A stretch of DNA of 32,175 bases from the IMG/VR virus record IMGVR_UViG_3300045999_004770, positions 1 to 32,175 of that record; one strand, given 5' to 3'. This stretch comes from a virus. Of the stretch, positions 15,954 to 20,982 are shown piece by piece. Below the pieces are notes generated by a model, which was not told the origin of the DNA, did not search any database, and saw only the letters and a list, made by a program, of their open reading frames with translations. Position numbers and translations under genes: made by a program. Position 1 is the stretch's first letter; each line of letters opens with the position of its first letter.

Positions 15954-15982
15954 GCAAATGCAAATTAATATATTTATATTTG
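15951..15982 (+). promoter_or_regulatory. Strong Bacteroidetes-type promoter for the GIY-YIG/HTH gene
   Basis: TTTG at 15951-15954 and TATATTTG at 15975-15982, with a 20-base spacer, match the Bacteroidetes -33 and -7 consensus fully. The start site would fall near 15990, about 20 bases before the ATG at 16011. Confidence 0.75.
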
Positions 15983-16010
15983 CTATTAAATTACATTAAA
16001 GGGTATAAAT

Positions 16011-16562
16011 ATGGAAAACAATTTAATTTACGCTTTGTATTGTCCAATACACAATAAACCTGTATATATCGGACAAACAAGTATTGGAATGCATAGACCA
16101 TTTGAGCATATAAAGGAAAAATCTCATAGCATTAAAGTTAATGAATGGATTAAGATTTTAAGATGTCAAGGATTAGAACCTATTGTTGTTGTACTTGAAC
16201 ATAATTTTGATAATAAATATCTTGATGATAAAGAGCAATTTTGGATTAATAAACATTTAAATAAAGGTTGTTTATTATTTAATCAAAATGCAGTATCGGT
16301 AGCATTTTACCAAGCAACAGAGTTTGATATTATTAATGCAGACTTTTTATATGAAATAAGAATGTTTGTAAAAGGTAGAAGAAAAATATTAAAAATGACT
16401 CAAAAAGAACTCGCTAAAAAATCAGGTGTTGGAATTCGTTTTTTGAGAGAATTAGAACAAGGGGCTAAATCAAATTTTCAAACAGAATCAATAGAAAAAA
16501 TTTTAATGCTCATAGGAAATGTTAGACTTTCAGTTACGCAAACTATATCTGAAAGAGTATAA
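16011..16562 (+). CDS. GIY-YIG nuclease domain fused to an XRE/HipB-type HTH domain
   Basis: Residues 1-95 form a GIY-YIG-like nuclease domain: LIYALY (GIY position, 5-10), PVYIGQT (YIG, 19-21), Arg29 in HRPFEH, Glu75 in DDKEQFW and Asn91 in LFNQN. All expected catalytic positions are present. Residues about 118-172 form a helix-turn-helix of the Y4mF/HipB antitoxin type (MTQKELAKKSGVGIRFLREL). The protein could be a DNA-binding nuclease, an autoregulated repressor or a host-targeting factor. It has its own strong promoter and stands apart from the early operons. Separately the two domains are common; their fusion in a phage is unusual to me. Confidence 0.75.
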   Translation: MENNLIYALYCPIHNKPVYIGQTSIGMHRPFEHIKEKSHSIKVNEWIKILRCQGLEPIVVVLEHNFDNKYLDDKEQFWINKHLNKGCLLFNQNAVSVAFYQATEFDIINADFLYEIRMFVKGRRKILKMTQKELAKKSGVGIRFLRELEQGAKSNFQTESIEKILMLIGNVRLSVTQTISERV

Positions 16563-16667
16563 AAATGTCAAGTAAAGTGAGCAAAAAACAGGACAAATGT
16601 ATGTTCAAAAAAATGTAATAAAACACATTTATTAAAACGAAAAAATGATACGCAAATATTCAATTAT

Positions 16668-16728
16668 CAACCATCTCAACTAATGAAGTTACCAATCGGT
16701 CATGCAGGTTTCAATCCTGCGGTGGTTG
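16668..16728 (+). ncRNA. tRNA-like four-way-junction structure
   Basis: An 8-bp closing stem (16668-16675 with 16721-16728, one G-U) encloses three hairpins. The first is AACT/AGTT with a 5-base loop (16678-16690). The second is ACC/GGT with a 4-base loop (16691-16700). The third is GCAGG/CCTGC with a 7-base loop (16704-16720), directly abutting the closing stem as a T-arm does. The anticodon-like arm is too short for a working tRNA. It could be a decayed tRNA, an attachment-site remnant or a structured leader of the 16745 gene. Confidence 0.4.
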
Positions 16729-16744
16729 TTTAAAATTATAAATT

Positions 16745-16975
16745 ATGAAAGATAAAATAGTTGAATCAGTAGTTGCAAAATATCAGCAAAGAAGTGAAGT
16801 AGGCATTGGTAAATACAACACAACTTTAGAGAATAATAATGCTGATAATTTTTTCAAACATGCTCAAGAAGAAGCAATGGATTTCTCTTTGTATTTAGAA
16901 AAGATAATGCAGATTGTGAAAGAAACTCCAAACGATTCAGAACTTGGAGCTAAAATAAGAATGATGTCAAGATGA
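16745..16975 (+). CDS. Small conserved-type phage protein, 76 aa
   Basis: The 76-residue helical protein contains KYQQRSEVGIGKYNTTLEN followed by FFKHAQEEAMDFSLYLEKI. This R-S-x-x-G-I-x-K-Y-x-x-T-L plus EEAMD pattern is common in short phage proteins. The E..D helix is reminiscent of MazG-like all-alpha pyrophosphatases, but the protein is too short for a firm link. The function is unknown. The structured element at 16668-16728 lies in its leader, and its stop overlaps the next gene (ATGA). Confidence 0.6.
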   Translation: MKDKIVESVVAKYQQRSEVGIGKYNTTLENNNADNFFKHAQEEAMDFSLYLEKIMQIVKETPNDSELGAKIRMMSR

Positions 16976-17241
16976 TAACAAAAATAATATATAAGAAATT
17001 AGGCAGAGAAAAGCTTTGGGGTGAAGCAGATTTAGAAGATAATTCTATTGTATTAGATATTCGATTGAAAGGGAAAAAGCATCTTGAAATATTGACACAT
17101 GAATCTTTACATATATTATTGCCAGGAGCAAACGAAGAAGAAATAGTTAGAATATCAACTGCACTCACAAAAGTATTGTGGTCAGAAAACTACAGAAGAA
17201 TTGATAATGAAGATAATATTCCACTTCAAGATGGGAGTTAG
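16972..17241 (+). CDS. Small HExxH protein, possible zinc peptidase, 89 aa
   Basis: The 89-residue protein carries HESLH at residues 43-47 within LEILTHESLHILLPG, matching the HExxH zinc-peptidase signature, and an acidic helix (ANEEEIVRIS) that could give the third ligand. Its N-terminus is beta-rich (IIYKKLGREKLWGEADL). Such short proteins occur in Bacteroidetes phages next to the kind of gene that precedes it. Minigluzincin-like proteolysis is possible, but no activity can be claimed. It overlaps the upstream gene by four bases. The long inverted repeat at 17245 begins four bases after its stop. Confidence 0.65.
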   Translation: MITKIIYKKLGREKLWGEADLEDNSIVLDIRLKGKKHLEILTHESLHILLPGANEEEIVRISTALTKVLWSENYRRIDNEDNIPLQDGS

Positions 17242-17244
17242 ATT

Positions 17245-17310
17245 ATAACAGAGTATTGTCGCAATTACTAAATTAAATAAATATAGTAACTGCGAGAATA
17301 CAAGTGTTAT
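17245..17310. repeat. Long imperfect inverted repeat, attC-like
   Basis: ATAACA (17245-17250) pairs with TGTTAT (17305-17310). After an unpaired GA/AAG bulge, 18-base arms (17253-17270 and 17284-17301) pair at 16 of 18 positions around a 13-base AT loop. Short terminal R-type boxes ending AAC and beginning GTT, an unpaired spacer and an interrupted long stem are the layout of integron attC sites. No T run follows, so a simple intrinsic terminator is less likely. Confidence 0.6.
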
Positions 17311-17316
17311 ATGCAA

Positions 17317-17505
17317 TTAATTTATAAGCGTATCTGACTTTTTTTTACACCTTTTACACTCTAAATTATTCCACCCCCAAATATTACCATTTGACCTACC
17401 AAGTATTTTATTTTTATGTCCTATAAAAAAACATATAAAAACATTAACTACACCTAACAGCACATTGGCGTTATTGCTTTGTTCTTCGTTTGATACTTTT
17501 GTCAT
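17317..17505 (-). CDS. Possible small protein with CxxC end, 62 aa
   Basis: A minus-strand frame from ATG 17505 encodes 62 residues. It begins with a polar segment (MTKVSNEEQSNNANV), then a hydrophobic stretch (VLLGVVNVFICFFIG) that could cross a membrane, then a basic part ending ECKRCKKKSDTLIN with a CxxC pair. No family is recognised. A promoter-like TTTG-N20-TAAATTTA lies upstream. Its N-terminal codons overlap one arm of an inverted repeat, so it may be part of a captured cassette, or not a gene. Confidence 0.4.
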   Translation of the reverse strand: MTKVSNEEQSNNANVLLGVVNVFICFFIGHKNKILGRSNGNIWGWNNLECKRCKKKSDTLIN

Positions 17506-17571
17506 AATATTAAAGTTTATTGTTTCTAATTAAATTTAGTGGCAACAACGCCAATCTGCAAACCGTTATGT
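17452..17571. repeat. Second inverted repeat with attC-like ends
   Basis: ATTGGCGTTATTGC (17464-17477) pairs with 17542-17555 at 13 of 14 positions. The outer ends are ACCTAAC (17452-17458), a perfect RYYYAAC, and GTTATGT (17565-17571), which is complementary to it at six of seven positions. The interior is 64 bases. This could be a large attC-like site or an operator/cruciform, and is weaker than the 17245 element. Confidence 0.4.
17531..17562 (-). promoter_or_regulatory. Candidate promoter for the 62-aa gene
   Basis: On the minus strand TTTG (17562-17559), a 20-base spacer and TAAATTTA (17538-17531) match the Bacteroidetes promoter except for the last base of the -7 box. Confidence 0.35.
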
Positions 17572-17577
17572 CACAAT

Positions 17578-17626
17578 AACATGAAACATGTTAAAAATTG
17601 AATAAATCAGTTCCCATTTAGGGAAC
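17578..17626. repeat. Two short dyads between convergent units
   Basis: AACATG-AAA-CATGTT (17578-17592) and GTTCCC-ATTTA-GGGAAC (17610-17626) are perfect dyads. The second is the only plausible stop signal for the leftward early operon, which ends at 17672; an AT-rich, partly T-rich stretch follows it on the minus strand. They could instead be protein-binding operators. Nothing coding is seen between 17572 and 17671. Confidence 0.4.
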
Positions 17627-17671
17627 ATTTGTTATCATTGCATCGTGAAAGTTATTGCAAAAAGTACACAA

Positions 17672-18133
17672 TTACAATCTCAAAACATAATCATATAATA
17701 CAAAGAACTCATCAGGAGTTGATATAAACTCATATATACCACCACTCTTCCTTTCTAATGCTTGTTCAGTTAATTGATATTCTGAAGCCTTATCCTTACC
17801 AACTTTGATTTCAATCATTACTGATCTTCCTTTAATGGTTGCACTTATATCAGCAGTTCCTTTTCTTGTTGTACCGGGAATCCATTTCTTTACTGACAAA
17901 TGCAATCCGCTTGCAGTTTTTTCAATGCCATCAATTAGCCTGCCTGTTGAATTTACCCTTGTTGCTCTCCATCCTTTCCATAAAATATAATTGGTGATAA
18001 ATTTAGTCAATCCATTTGCCGTCTTATATTTTGGAAGCGTTGGCGCACAATAGAAGCCATCTGCAACTACTTGTGGATATTTCACTTTATAATATTCTAA
18101 ATGTGCTTCGTTGTATCTTTCTTTGAAAGTCAT
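17672..18133 (-). CDS. VRR-NUC-like endonuclease, 153 aa
   Basis: The 153-residue protein has the PD-(D/E)xK nuclease core of VRR-NUC/Holliday-junction-resolvase-like phage proteins: KGTADI (Asp95), MIEIK (Glu108, Lys110) and a following helix with EYQLTEQ (Gln120, Gln124). The N-terminal part (GLTKFITNYILWKGWRATRV) fits a DNA-binding helix and strand. It probably cuts branched or damaged DNA during replication and recombination. It is the last gene of the leftward early operon, downstream of SSB and ERF, and its ATG overlaps the preceding stop (ATGA). Confidence 0.75.
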   Translation of the reverse strand: MTFKERYNEAHLEYYKVKYPQVVADGFYCAPTLPKYKTANGLTKFITNYILWKGWRATRVNSTGRLIDGIEKTASGLHLSVKKWIPGTTRKGTADISATIKGRSVMIEIKVGKDKASEYQLTEQALERKSGGIYEFISTPDEFFVLYDYVLRL

Positions 18134-18309
18134 ATTAAAGGATTTAACGCTTTAAATAAATCTGCTTTGTTGCCTATCATGTAAACTTTGCCATTGTACT
18201 TCAAAGCATTCTTTATTCTTCCGGTTACTGAAGATTTTAATTTAACTTCAGTACAAACTTTTTTGAACTGCTCAAAGTTATTTTTTTCTGATTTATTGAT
18301 TTGTGGCAT
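18130..18309 (-). CDS. Small basic protein, 59 aa
   Basis: On the minus strand ATG 18309 opens a 59-residue frame whose stop overlaps the nuclease start (ATGA). It is rich in Lys and Asn, with helical KSEKNNFEQFKKVCTEVKL and a short NGKVYMIGNKADLFKAL end that looks like a strand-helix unit. No family is recognised. The tight coupling to the nuclease gene suggests a related role in DNA metabolism, by position only. Confidence 0.6.
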   Translation of the reverse strand: MPQINKSEKNNFEQFKKVCTEVKLKSSVTGRIKNALKYNGKVYMIGNKADLFKALNPLI

Positions 18310-18321
18310 GGGCGAAATTTA

Positions 18322-18341
18322 AGGGAGTGTTTCCACTCCCT
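18322..18341 (-). terminator. GAAA-loop hairpin between SSB and downstream genes
   Basis: On the minus strand AGGGAGTG and CACTCCCT form eight perfect pairs around GAAA, followed by TAAATTT rather than a clean T run. It resembles the capsid terminator hairpin with one compensatory pair change. It may be a weak terminator or RNA-stability element reducing expression of the last two genes. Confidence 0.5.
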
Positions 18342-18358
18342 ATTAATCAAAACTAAAA

Positions 18359-18634
18359 CTAAAAGGGCAAATCTTCAATTACTGCATTATTTACAGGCGA
18401 TGTTGCTGCTGCTAATGGCTGCTTAATATTGCCGATGTATACTTTCTTTTCTCCTGCTTCTCTTTCTGCCTTGGATTGGCTTAATTGAATGCTTCCAATA
18501 TTGCCATATTGGTCAAGTTCATCGTTTACCCAAACATTGATGTTTAGGTACTTTTTACCATTCTTTTCTGAAGTGGTGATTTTCTCTTTTGGGATATCTG
18601 TTAAACAGATTGATCCATTATACAACTTACTCAT
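18359..18634 (-). CDS. ssb: SSB-like single-stranded DNA-binding protein
   Basis: The 91-residue protein looks like a small OB-fold protein: strands in KLYNGSICLTDIPKEKI and KKYLNINVWVNDE, then GSIQLSQSKAERE and KVYIGNIKQP. A flexible Ala/Pro/Asn tail ends in the acidic tip EDLPF, the hallmark of bacterial-type SSB interaction tips. It should coat single-stranded DNA and recruit replication or recombination partners. It is shorter than cellular SSB. The leader carries the covarying hairpin shared with the ERF gene. It lies within the leftward early operon. Confidence 0.65.
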   Translation of the reverse strand: MSKLYNGSICLTDIPKEKITTSEKNGKKYLNINVWVNDELDQYGNIGSIQLSQSKAEREAGEKKVYIGNIKQPLAAATSPVNNAVIEDLPF

Positions 18635-18667
18635 GTTATTGCAGGATATAGGGAGCCTGTGCCTTTA
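18635..18667 (-). promoter_or_regulatory. Conserved leader hairpin, copy before the SSB-like gene
   Basis: The minus-strand RNA has stem CAGG/CCTG (18659-18656 with 18645-18642) around the 10-base loop CTCCCTATAT, seven bases before the ATG. The element runs exactly from the upstream stop codon to the start codon. It matches the ERF leader at 26 of 33 positions, with six of seven differences in compensatory pairs. Confidence 0.65.
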
Positions 18668-18949
18668 AAAGTTTTCCTTTATAAACTCCGCTAATAAATC
18701 TGCTTTGTTTACTTTAGGTATTGTATGAAATATTTCTGCTTGTTTATCTCTATCTAATTTGCCTTCATATTTTCGATATGGTGGCAATTCAATTGTTCGC
18801 AGCGAAGATAGTAATATTGGCTTTACAAATTCGCAAATACTACCAAAAAATGATTTTGTTTTTTGATATTCTTTATGAAGCATCTGCCTGTATAATTGTG
18901 CAACTCTGTAATGCTCGGCAATCATCCATTCTTTGAATTCTGTTCTCAT
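18665..18949 (-). CDS. Early protein of unknown function, 94 aa
   Basis: The 94-residue basic protein begins MRTEFKEWMIAEHYRVAQLY and is mostly helical. The middle has SFFGSICEFVKPILLSSLR, and the end has KADLLAEFIKENF. No catalytic motif or membrane segment is evident. It overlaps the upstream 74-aa gene by four bases. Its stop codon forms the first bases of the conserved leader hairpin of the SSB-like gene. No family is recognised. Confidence 0.55.
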   Translation of the reverse strand: MRTEFKEWMIAEHYRVAQLYRQMLHKEYQKTKSFFGSICEFVKPILLSSLRTIELPPYRKYEGKLDRDKQAEIFHTIPKVNKADLLAEFIKENF

Positions 18950-19170
18950 AGTTTTTCTATTTCTTGTTTAACTTGGCGATACCATTGATGTTCATTATAA
19001 TCAATCCTTACTTCATTGATTATTTCATCAACTAATTTTAAAGCGCAGATTTTATAATATTTGTTATTCGGTCCTGTTATTTCCATTCTATCCAATGTCC
19101 AATTGTAAACAGTATGGTTACCGAATTTATAAAACTCAACTAACTCTTTTGCTTTTTCTTTTGCTGTCAT
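18946..19170 (-). CDS. Early protein, member of a paralogous pair, 74 aa
   Basis: The 74-residue protein has the layout KEKAKELVEFY, a variable middle, ICALKLVDEIINEV and an end WYRQVKQEIEKL. It is clearly related to its upstream neighbour (KDKAKYLI, IKVIDEIIEEL, YWQNVKNEINFL). Proteins of this all-alpha type are frequent in early regions of Bacteroidetes phages, without known function. It overlaps the 94-aa gene by four bases, and its start overlaps the previous gene's stop by four bases. Confidence 0.6.
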   Translation of the reverse strand: MTAKEKAKELVEFYKFGNHTVYNWTLDRMEITGPNNKYYKICALKLVDEIINEVRIDYNEHQWYRQVKQEIEKL

Positions 19171-19352
19171 AAAAAATTTATTTCGTTTTTAACATTCTGC
19201 CAATATTTAAAAGGCAGGTTTACTTCATCAGAAACCAATTCTTCAATCTCAATTAGTTCTTCAATAATTTCATCTATTACTTTGATTGCATATTCTTTAC
19301 CGAATTTTCTAATTAAATACTTTGCTTTGTCTTTTACTGTTTGATTATCCAT
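19167..19352 (-). CDS. Early protein, second member of the paralogous pair, 61 aa
   Basis: The 61-residue acidic helical protein aligns with the next gene along its length. Both share an N-terminal K-x-KAK helix, a VIDEII helix and a C-terminal YW-x-x-VK-x-EI end. It looks like a tandem duplication followed by divergence, this copy having lost a middle segment. Its leader, 19353-19444, contains a large terminator-like stem. Function is unknown. Confidence 0.6.
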   Translation of the reverse strand: MDNQTVKDKAKYLIRKFGKEYAIKVIDEIIEELIEIEELVSDEVNLPFKYWQNVKNEINFL

Positions 19353-19370
19353 GTTTAAGATTTTAAAAAA

Positions 19371-19438
19371 TCCTGCCCTGTTGCCAATTAACTACTAACT
19401 AACCATCACGTTATTAATGTTTAAGGTTAAGGGCAGGA
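19371..19438 (-). promoter_or_regulatory. Attenuator-like stem in the leftward early operon
   Basis: On the minus strand TCCTGCCCT (19438-19430) pairs perfectly with AGGGCAGGA (19379-19371) across a 50-base loop. TTTTTT follows at once, then the ATG at 19352 about 18 bases later. A strong stem plus T run inside an operon suggests a conditional or partial terminator. The loop could fold alternatively (CCTTAACC with GGTTAG). Confidence 0.5.
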
Positions 19439-19444
19439 ATAAGG

Positions 19445-19666
19445 TTATGAATTATATTCTTCGTCTAATTTTGCCTTTCTTTTCTGATAGGCAATTTCCC
19501 TTTCTCTATCTGCATCTGTTATTTCCATTGATAGTATCTCTTGCAATGTAGTCTTTCGATTGAAATCCCAAATTGCTTTACCACTACTTCCGGAAGTTAT
19601 TGGTGGCACTATTTCACCATTTCTATCTATTGGGTAACTATCATTTAAGGTATCAAGCGTTCTCAT
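19445..19666 (-). CDS. Early protein of unknown function, 73 aa
   Basis: The 73-residue protein has an unstructured N-terminal half (MRTLDTLNDSYPIDRNGEIV, then PPITSGSSGKAIWDFN) and a charged helix at the end (DADREREIAYQKRKAKLDEE). Its start overlaps the 3' end of the ERF gene by 14 bases, so it is probably cotranslated with ERF. It might be an ERF partner, but no family is recognised. Confidence 0.55.
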   Translation of the reverse strand: MRTLDTLNDSYPIDRNGEIVPPITSGSSGKAIWDFNRKTTLQEILSMEITDADREREIAYQKRKAKLDEEYNS

Positions 19667-20180
19667 ATTCTAATGCTTTTAGTTTGAATGATGCAATTAC
19701 TTGTTCTGTTTTATCTGCTGCTGATAATTGTTGCCAAATGTTTGTCAATTCTGCTTTGCTTGTTGCTGATGCTATCTTTTGCATTACTGATGTATCAGAC
19801 TTTACAGGTGCTTGTGAATCTGCATCTTTGGTATCATCAATAAGGAACAATCCATTAAGGCAATACTTTCGAGCATAGGAAGATGCAGCACCAGATACCT
19901 GACTACCATCCATTCCTTTCTTGCTTTCCTCTTCTCTTGCTAATGCTGAAACTTCAATAACTCCATCTTCACTTTTGAACTTTGCAGTTGCTTTGATGTA
20001 GAATCTTGTTCCAATGTTTACTACTTCATCTGATATAATTAGTTTGCAATCATACTTGGCAAGTAATGGTTTGACTGCTTCAAGAATATCTTCACAATTT
20101 CGGTATTTGTACTTCCCGAATGAATTGTACTGATTCTTTGGTGCTTTTAATTCTGATTGGATTTGTGTGAGTTTGTTCAT
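19653..20180 (-). CDS. erf: ERF-family single-strand annealing recombinase
   Basis: The 175-residue protein matches the ERF superfamily, which anneals complementary DNA strands during phage recombination and genome circularisation. Its N-terminal core has KYRNCEDILEAVKPLLAKYD and the beta hairpin LIISDEVVNIGTRFYIKATA. The family signature SQVSGAASSYARKYCLNGLF follows, ending in LIDDTKDADS. The C-terminal 45 residues are a variable helical tail. SSB and a branched-DNA nuclease lie downstream in the same operon, forming a recombination set. The leader holds the conserved covarying hairpin. Confidence 0.85.
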   Translation of the reverse strand: MNKLTQIQSELKAPKNQYNSFGKYKYRNCEDILEAVKPLLAKYDCKLIISDEVVNIGTRFYIKATAKFKSEDGVIEVSALAREEESKKGMDGSQVSGAASSYARKYCLNGLFLIDDTKDADSQAPVKSDTSVMQKIASATSKAELTNIWQQLSAADKTEQVIASFKLKALEYENA

Positions 20181-20213
20181 GTTAATGGCTGATATAGGGA
20201 GCAGCTGCCTTTA
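20181..20213 (-). promoter_or_regulatory. Conserved leader hairpin, copy before ERF
   Basis: The minus-strand RNA has stem GCTG/CAGC (20205-20202 with 20191-20188) around the loop CTCCCTATAT, seven bases before the ERF ATG. The element begins at the stop codon of the 21-aa ORF and ends at the start codon, as in the SSB-like leader. Confidence 0.65.
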
Positions 20214-20276
20214 TTTTTTTAGTAATAGTTTTAGTAAAAGTAATTCAATAATGAATGTCAATGCCATGCCTATCAT
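20211..20276 (-). CDS. Tiny hydrophobic peptide, 21 aa
   Basis: On the minus strand ATG 20276 overlaps the stop of the DnaA-like gene (ATGA). It encodes 21 residues: a hydrophobic core (MIGMALTFIIELLLLKLLL) and a KK end. It may be a single membrane-spanning peptide or simply a coupling frame that delivers ribosomes to the ERF leader. Confidence 0.4.
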   Translation of the reverse strand: MIGMALTFIIELLLLKLLLKK

Positions 20277-20638
20277 ATCTGTTTATTTAATGTGTTAAAG
20301 TCATACATGAATCCTGCATCTTTAGTAGCGATATAATCACTTGTTTGTCTAATATGATGCACTACTGTTGTATGATCTGAAATTGATGGCTTCAATAATT
20401 CAGCTATCTTAATAGTCGTTAATGAGGTATTCATACGAAGAAAATAAATAATGAATCTTCTGCAAGATACATAATCTTTATATCTGTTTTTCTTCTTTAC
20501 TTCTTCAAAAGGTATTCCAAAATGATTGCAACAAATATCTATTATTCTATCGCTTTGCATCTTTTGAGATAGTTTAAATTCGCCATCTAAATCTTTTGAT
20601 TTGCGAAGTCCCGGTATTGCGTATGCGCTGTATATCAT
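20273..20638 (-). CDS. Orphan DnaA domain IV-like DNA-binding protein
   Basis: The 121-residue protein resembles the C-terminal DNA-binding domain of DnaA. A helix begins at about residue 28 (SDRIIDICCNHFGIPFEEVK), followed by YVSCRRFIIYFLRM, LTTIKIAELL and the signature SDHTTVVHHI (DHTTV at 88-92), which in DnaA reads DnaA boxes. No AAA+ domain is present. It could bind the phage origin or host DnaA boxes, recruiting or blocking host initiation. Tiny hydrophobic ORFs overlap both its start (TAATG) and its end (ATGA). Confidence 0.8.
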   Translation of the reverse strand: MIYSAYAIPGLRKSKDLDGEFKLSQKMQSDRIIDICCNHFGIPFEEVKKKNRYKDYVSCRRFIIYFLRMNTSLTTIKIAELLKPSISDHTTVVHHIRQTSDYIATKDAGFMYDFNTLNKQI

Positions 20639-20700
20639 TAGTTAAATATTATGTATAATGTTAAAATTAAAATGATAATCTCAATAATTGTTTGTTTCAT
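20638..20700 (-). CDS. Tiny hydrophobic peptide, 20 aa
   Basis: The minus-strand frame from ATG 20700 encodes MKQTIIEIIILILTLYIIFN. It is almost all Ile/Leu and fits one membrane helix. Its start lies in the 3' end of the 64-aa gene, and its stop overlaps the ATG of the DnaA-like gene (TAATG). Confidence 0.4.
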   Translation of the reverse strand: MKQTIIEIIILILTLYIIFN

Positions 20701-20875
20701 GAGTTGGTGGGTTTATTTTTACTTCTTTAAAAATTCCTGCTAATTCTGCTGAATGCAATATTTGTTCAATAGCAGTAAATCCAACATTGGAGTTTTGAAT
20801 GAGATGAGTTACTTTACCCACCATTTCGATTTTTTCTTGTAGGCTTAGTTCAAGCCATGAGTTACAGTTTGCCAT
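20681..20875 (-). CDS. Early protein of unknown function, 64 aa
   Basis: The 64-residue protein is helical (WLELSLQEKIEMVGKVTHLI, then GFTAIEQILHSAELAGIFKE) with a short polar tail. It contains no motif that I recognise. It is in the promoter-proximal part of the leftward early operon, where small host-takeover proteins are often found, but its role is unknown. Confidence 0.6.
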   Translation of the reverse strand: MANCNSWLELSLQEKIEMVGKVTHLIQNSNVGFTAIEQILHSAELAGIFKEVKINPPTHETNNY

Positions 20876-20893
20876 TTGTTTTAGTTTTAAGAT

Positions 20894-20980
20894 TTATAAA
20901 AAATAGTTGTCTTGTAATAATGCAGTAATAACTGCTGCAATGATGATGAAGATTAGTGCTTGTTTGTTTTCTTTTTTCAT
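20894..20980 (-). CDS. Tiny membrane peptide, 28 aa
   Basis: The minus-strand frame from ATG 20980 encodes a basic start (MKKENKQ), a hydrophobic core (ALIFIIIAAVITALL) and QDNYFL. This is the layout of a single-pass inner-membrane peptide with a cytoplasmic N-terminus. It fills the gap between two small early genes. Confidence 0.5.
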   Translation of the reverse strand: MKKENKQALIFIIIAAVITALLQDNYFL

Positions 20981-20982
20981 AA

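Noticed and set aside
16611-16630. AAATGT...ACATTT as terminator of the GIY-YIG/HTH gene
   Set aside because: The stem is only six A/T-rich pairs and no proper T run follows.
16668-16728. Canonical tRNA gene
   Set aside because: The arm in the anticodon position has only three pairs and a four-base loop, and the T-loop is not of the usual TTCRA form. I kept it only as a tRNA-like structure.
16683-16733. A 16-codon peptide MKLPIGHAGFNPAVVV
   Set aside because: It lies wholly inside the four-way-junction structure, and such peptides commonly arise by chance translation of tRNA-like sequence.
17805-17990. A rightward 61-codon frame opposite the VRR-NUC gene
   Set aside because: It mirrors conserved nuclease codons on the other strand and has no independent support.
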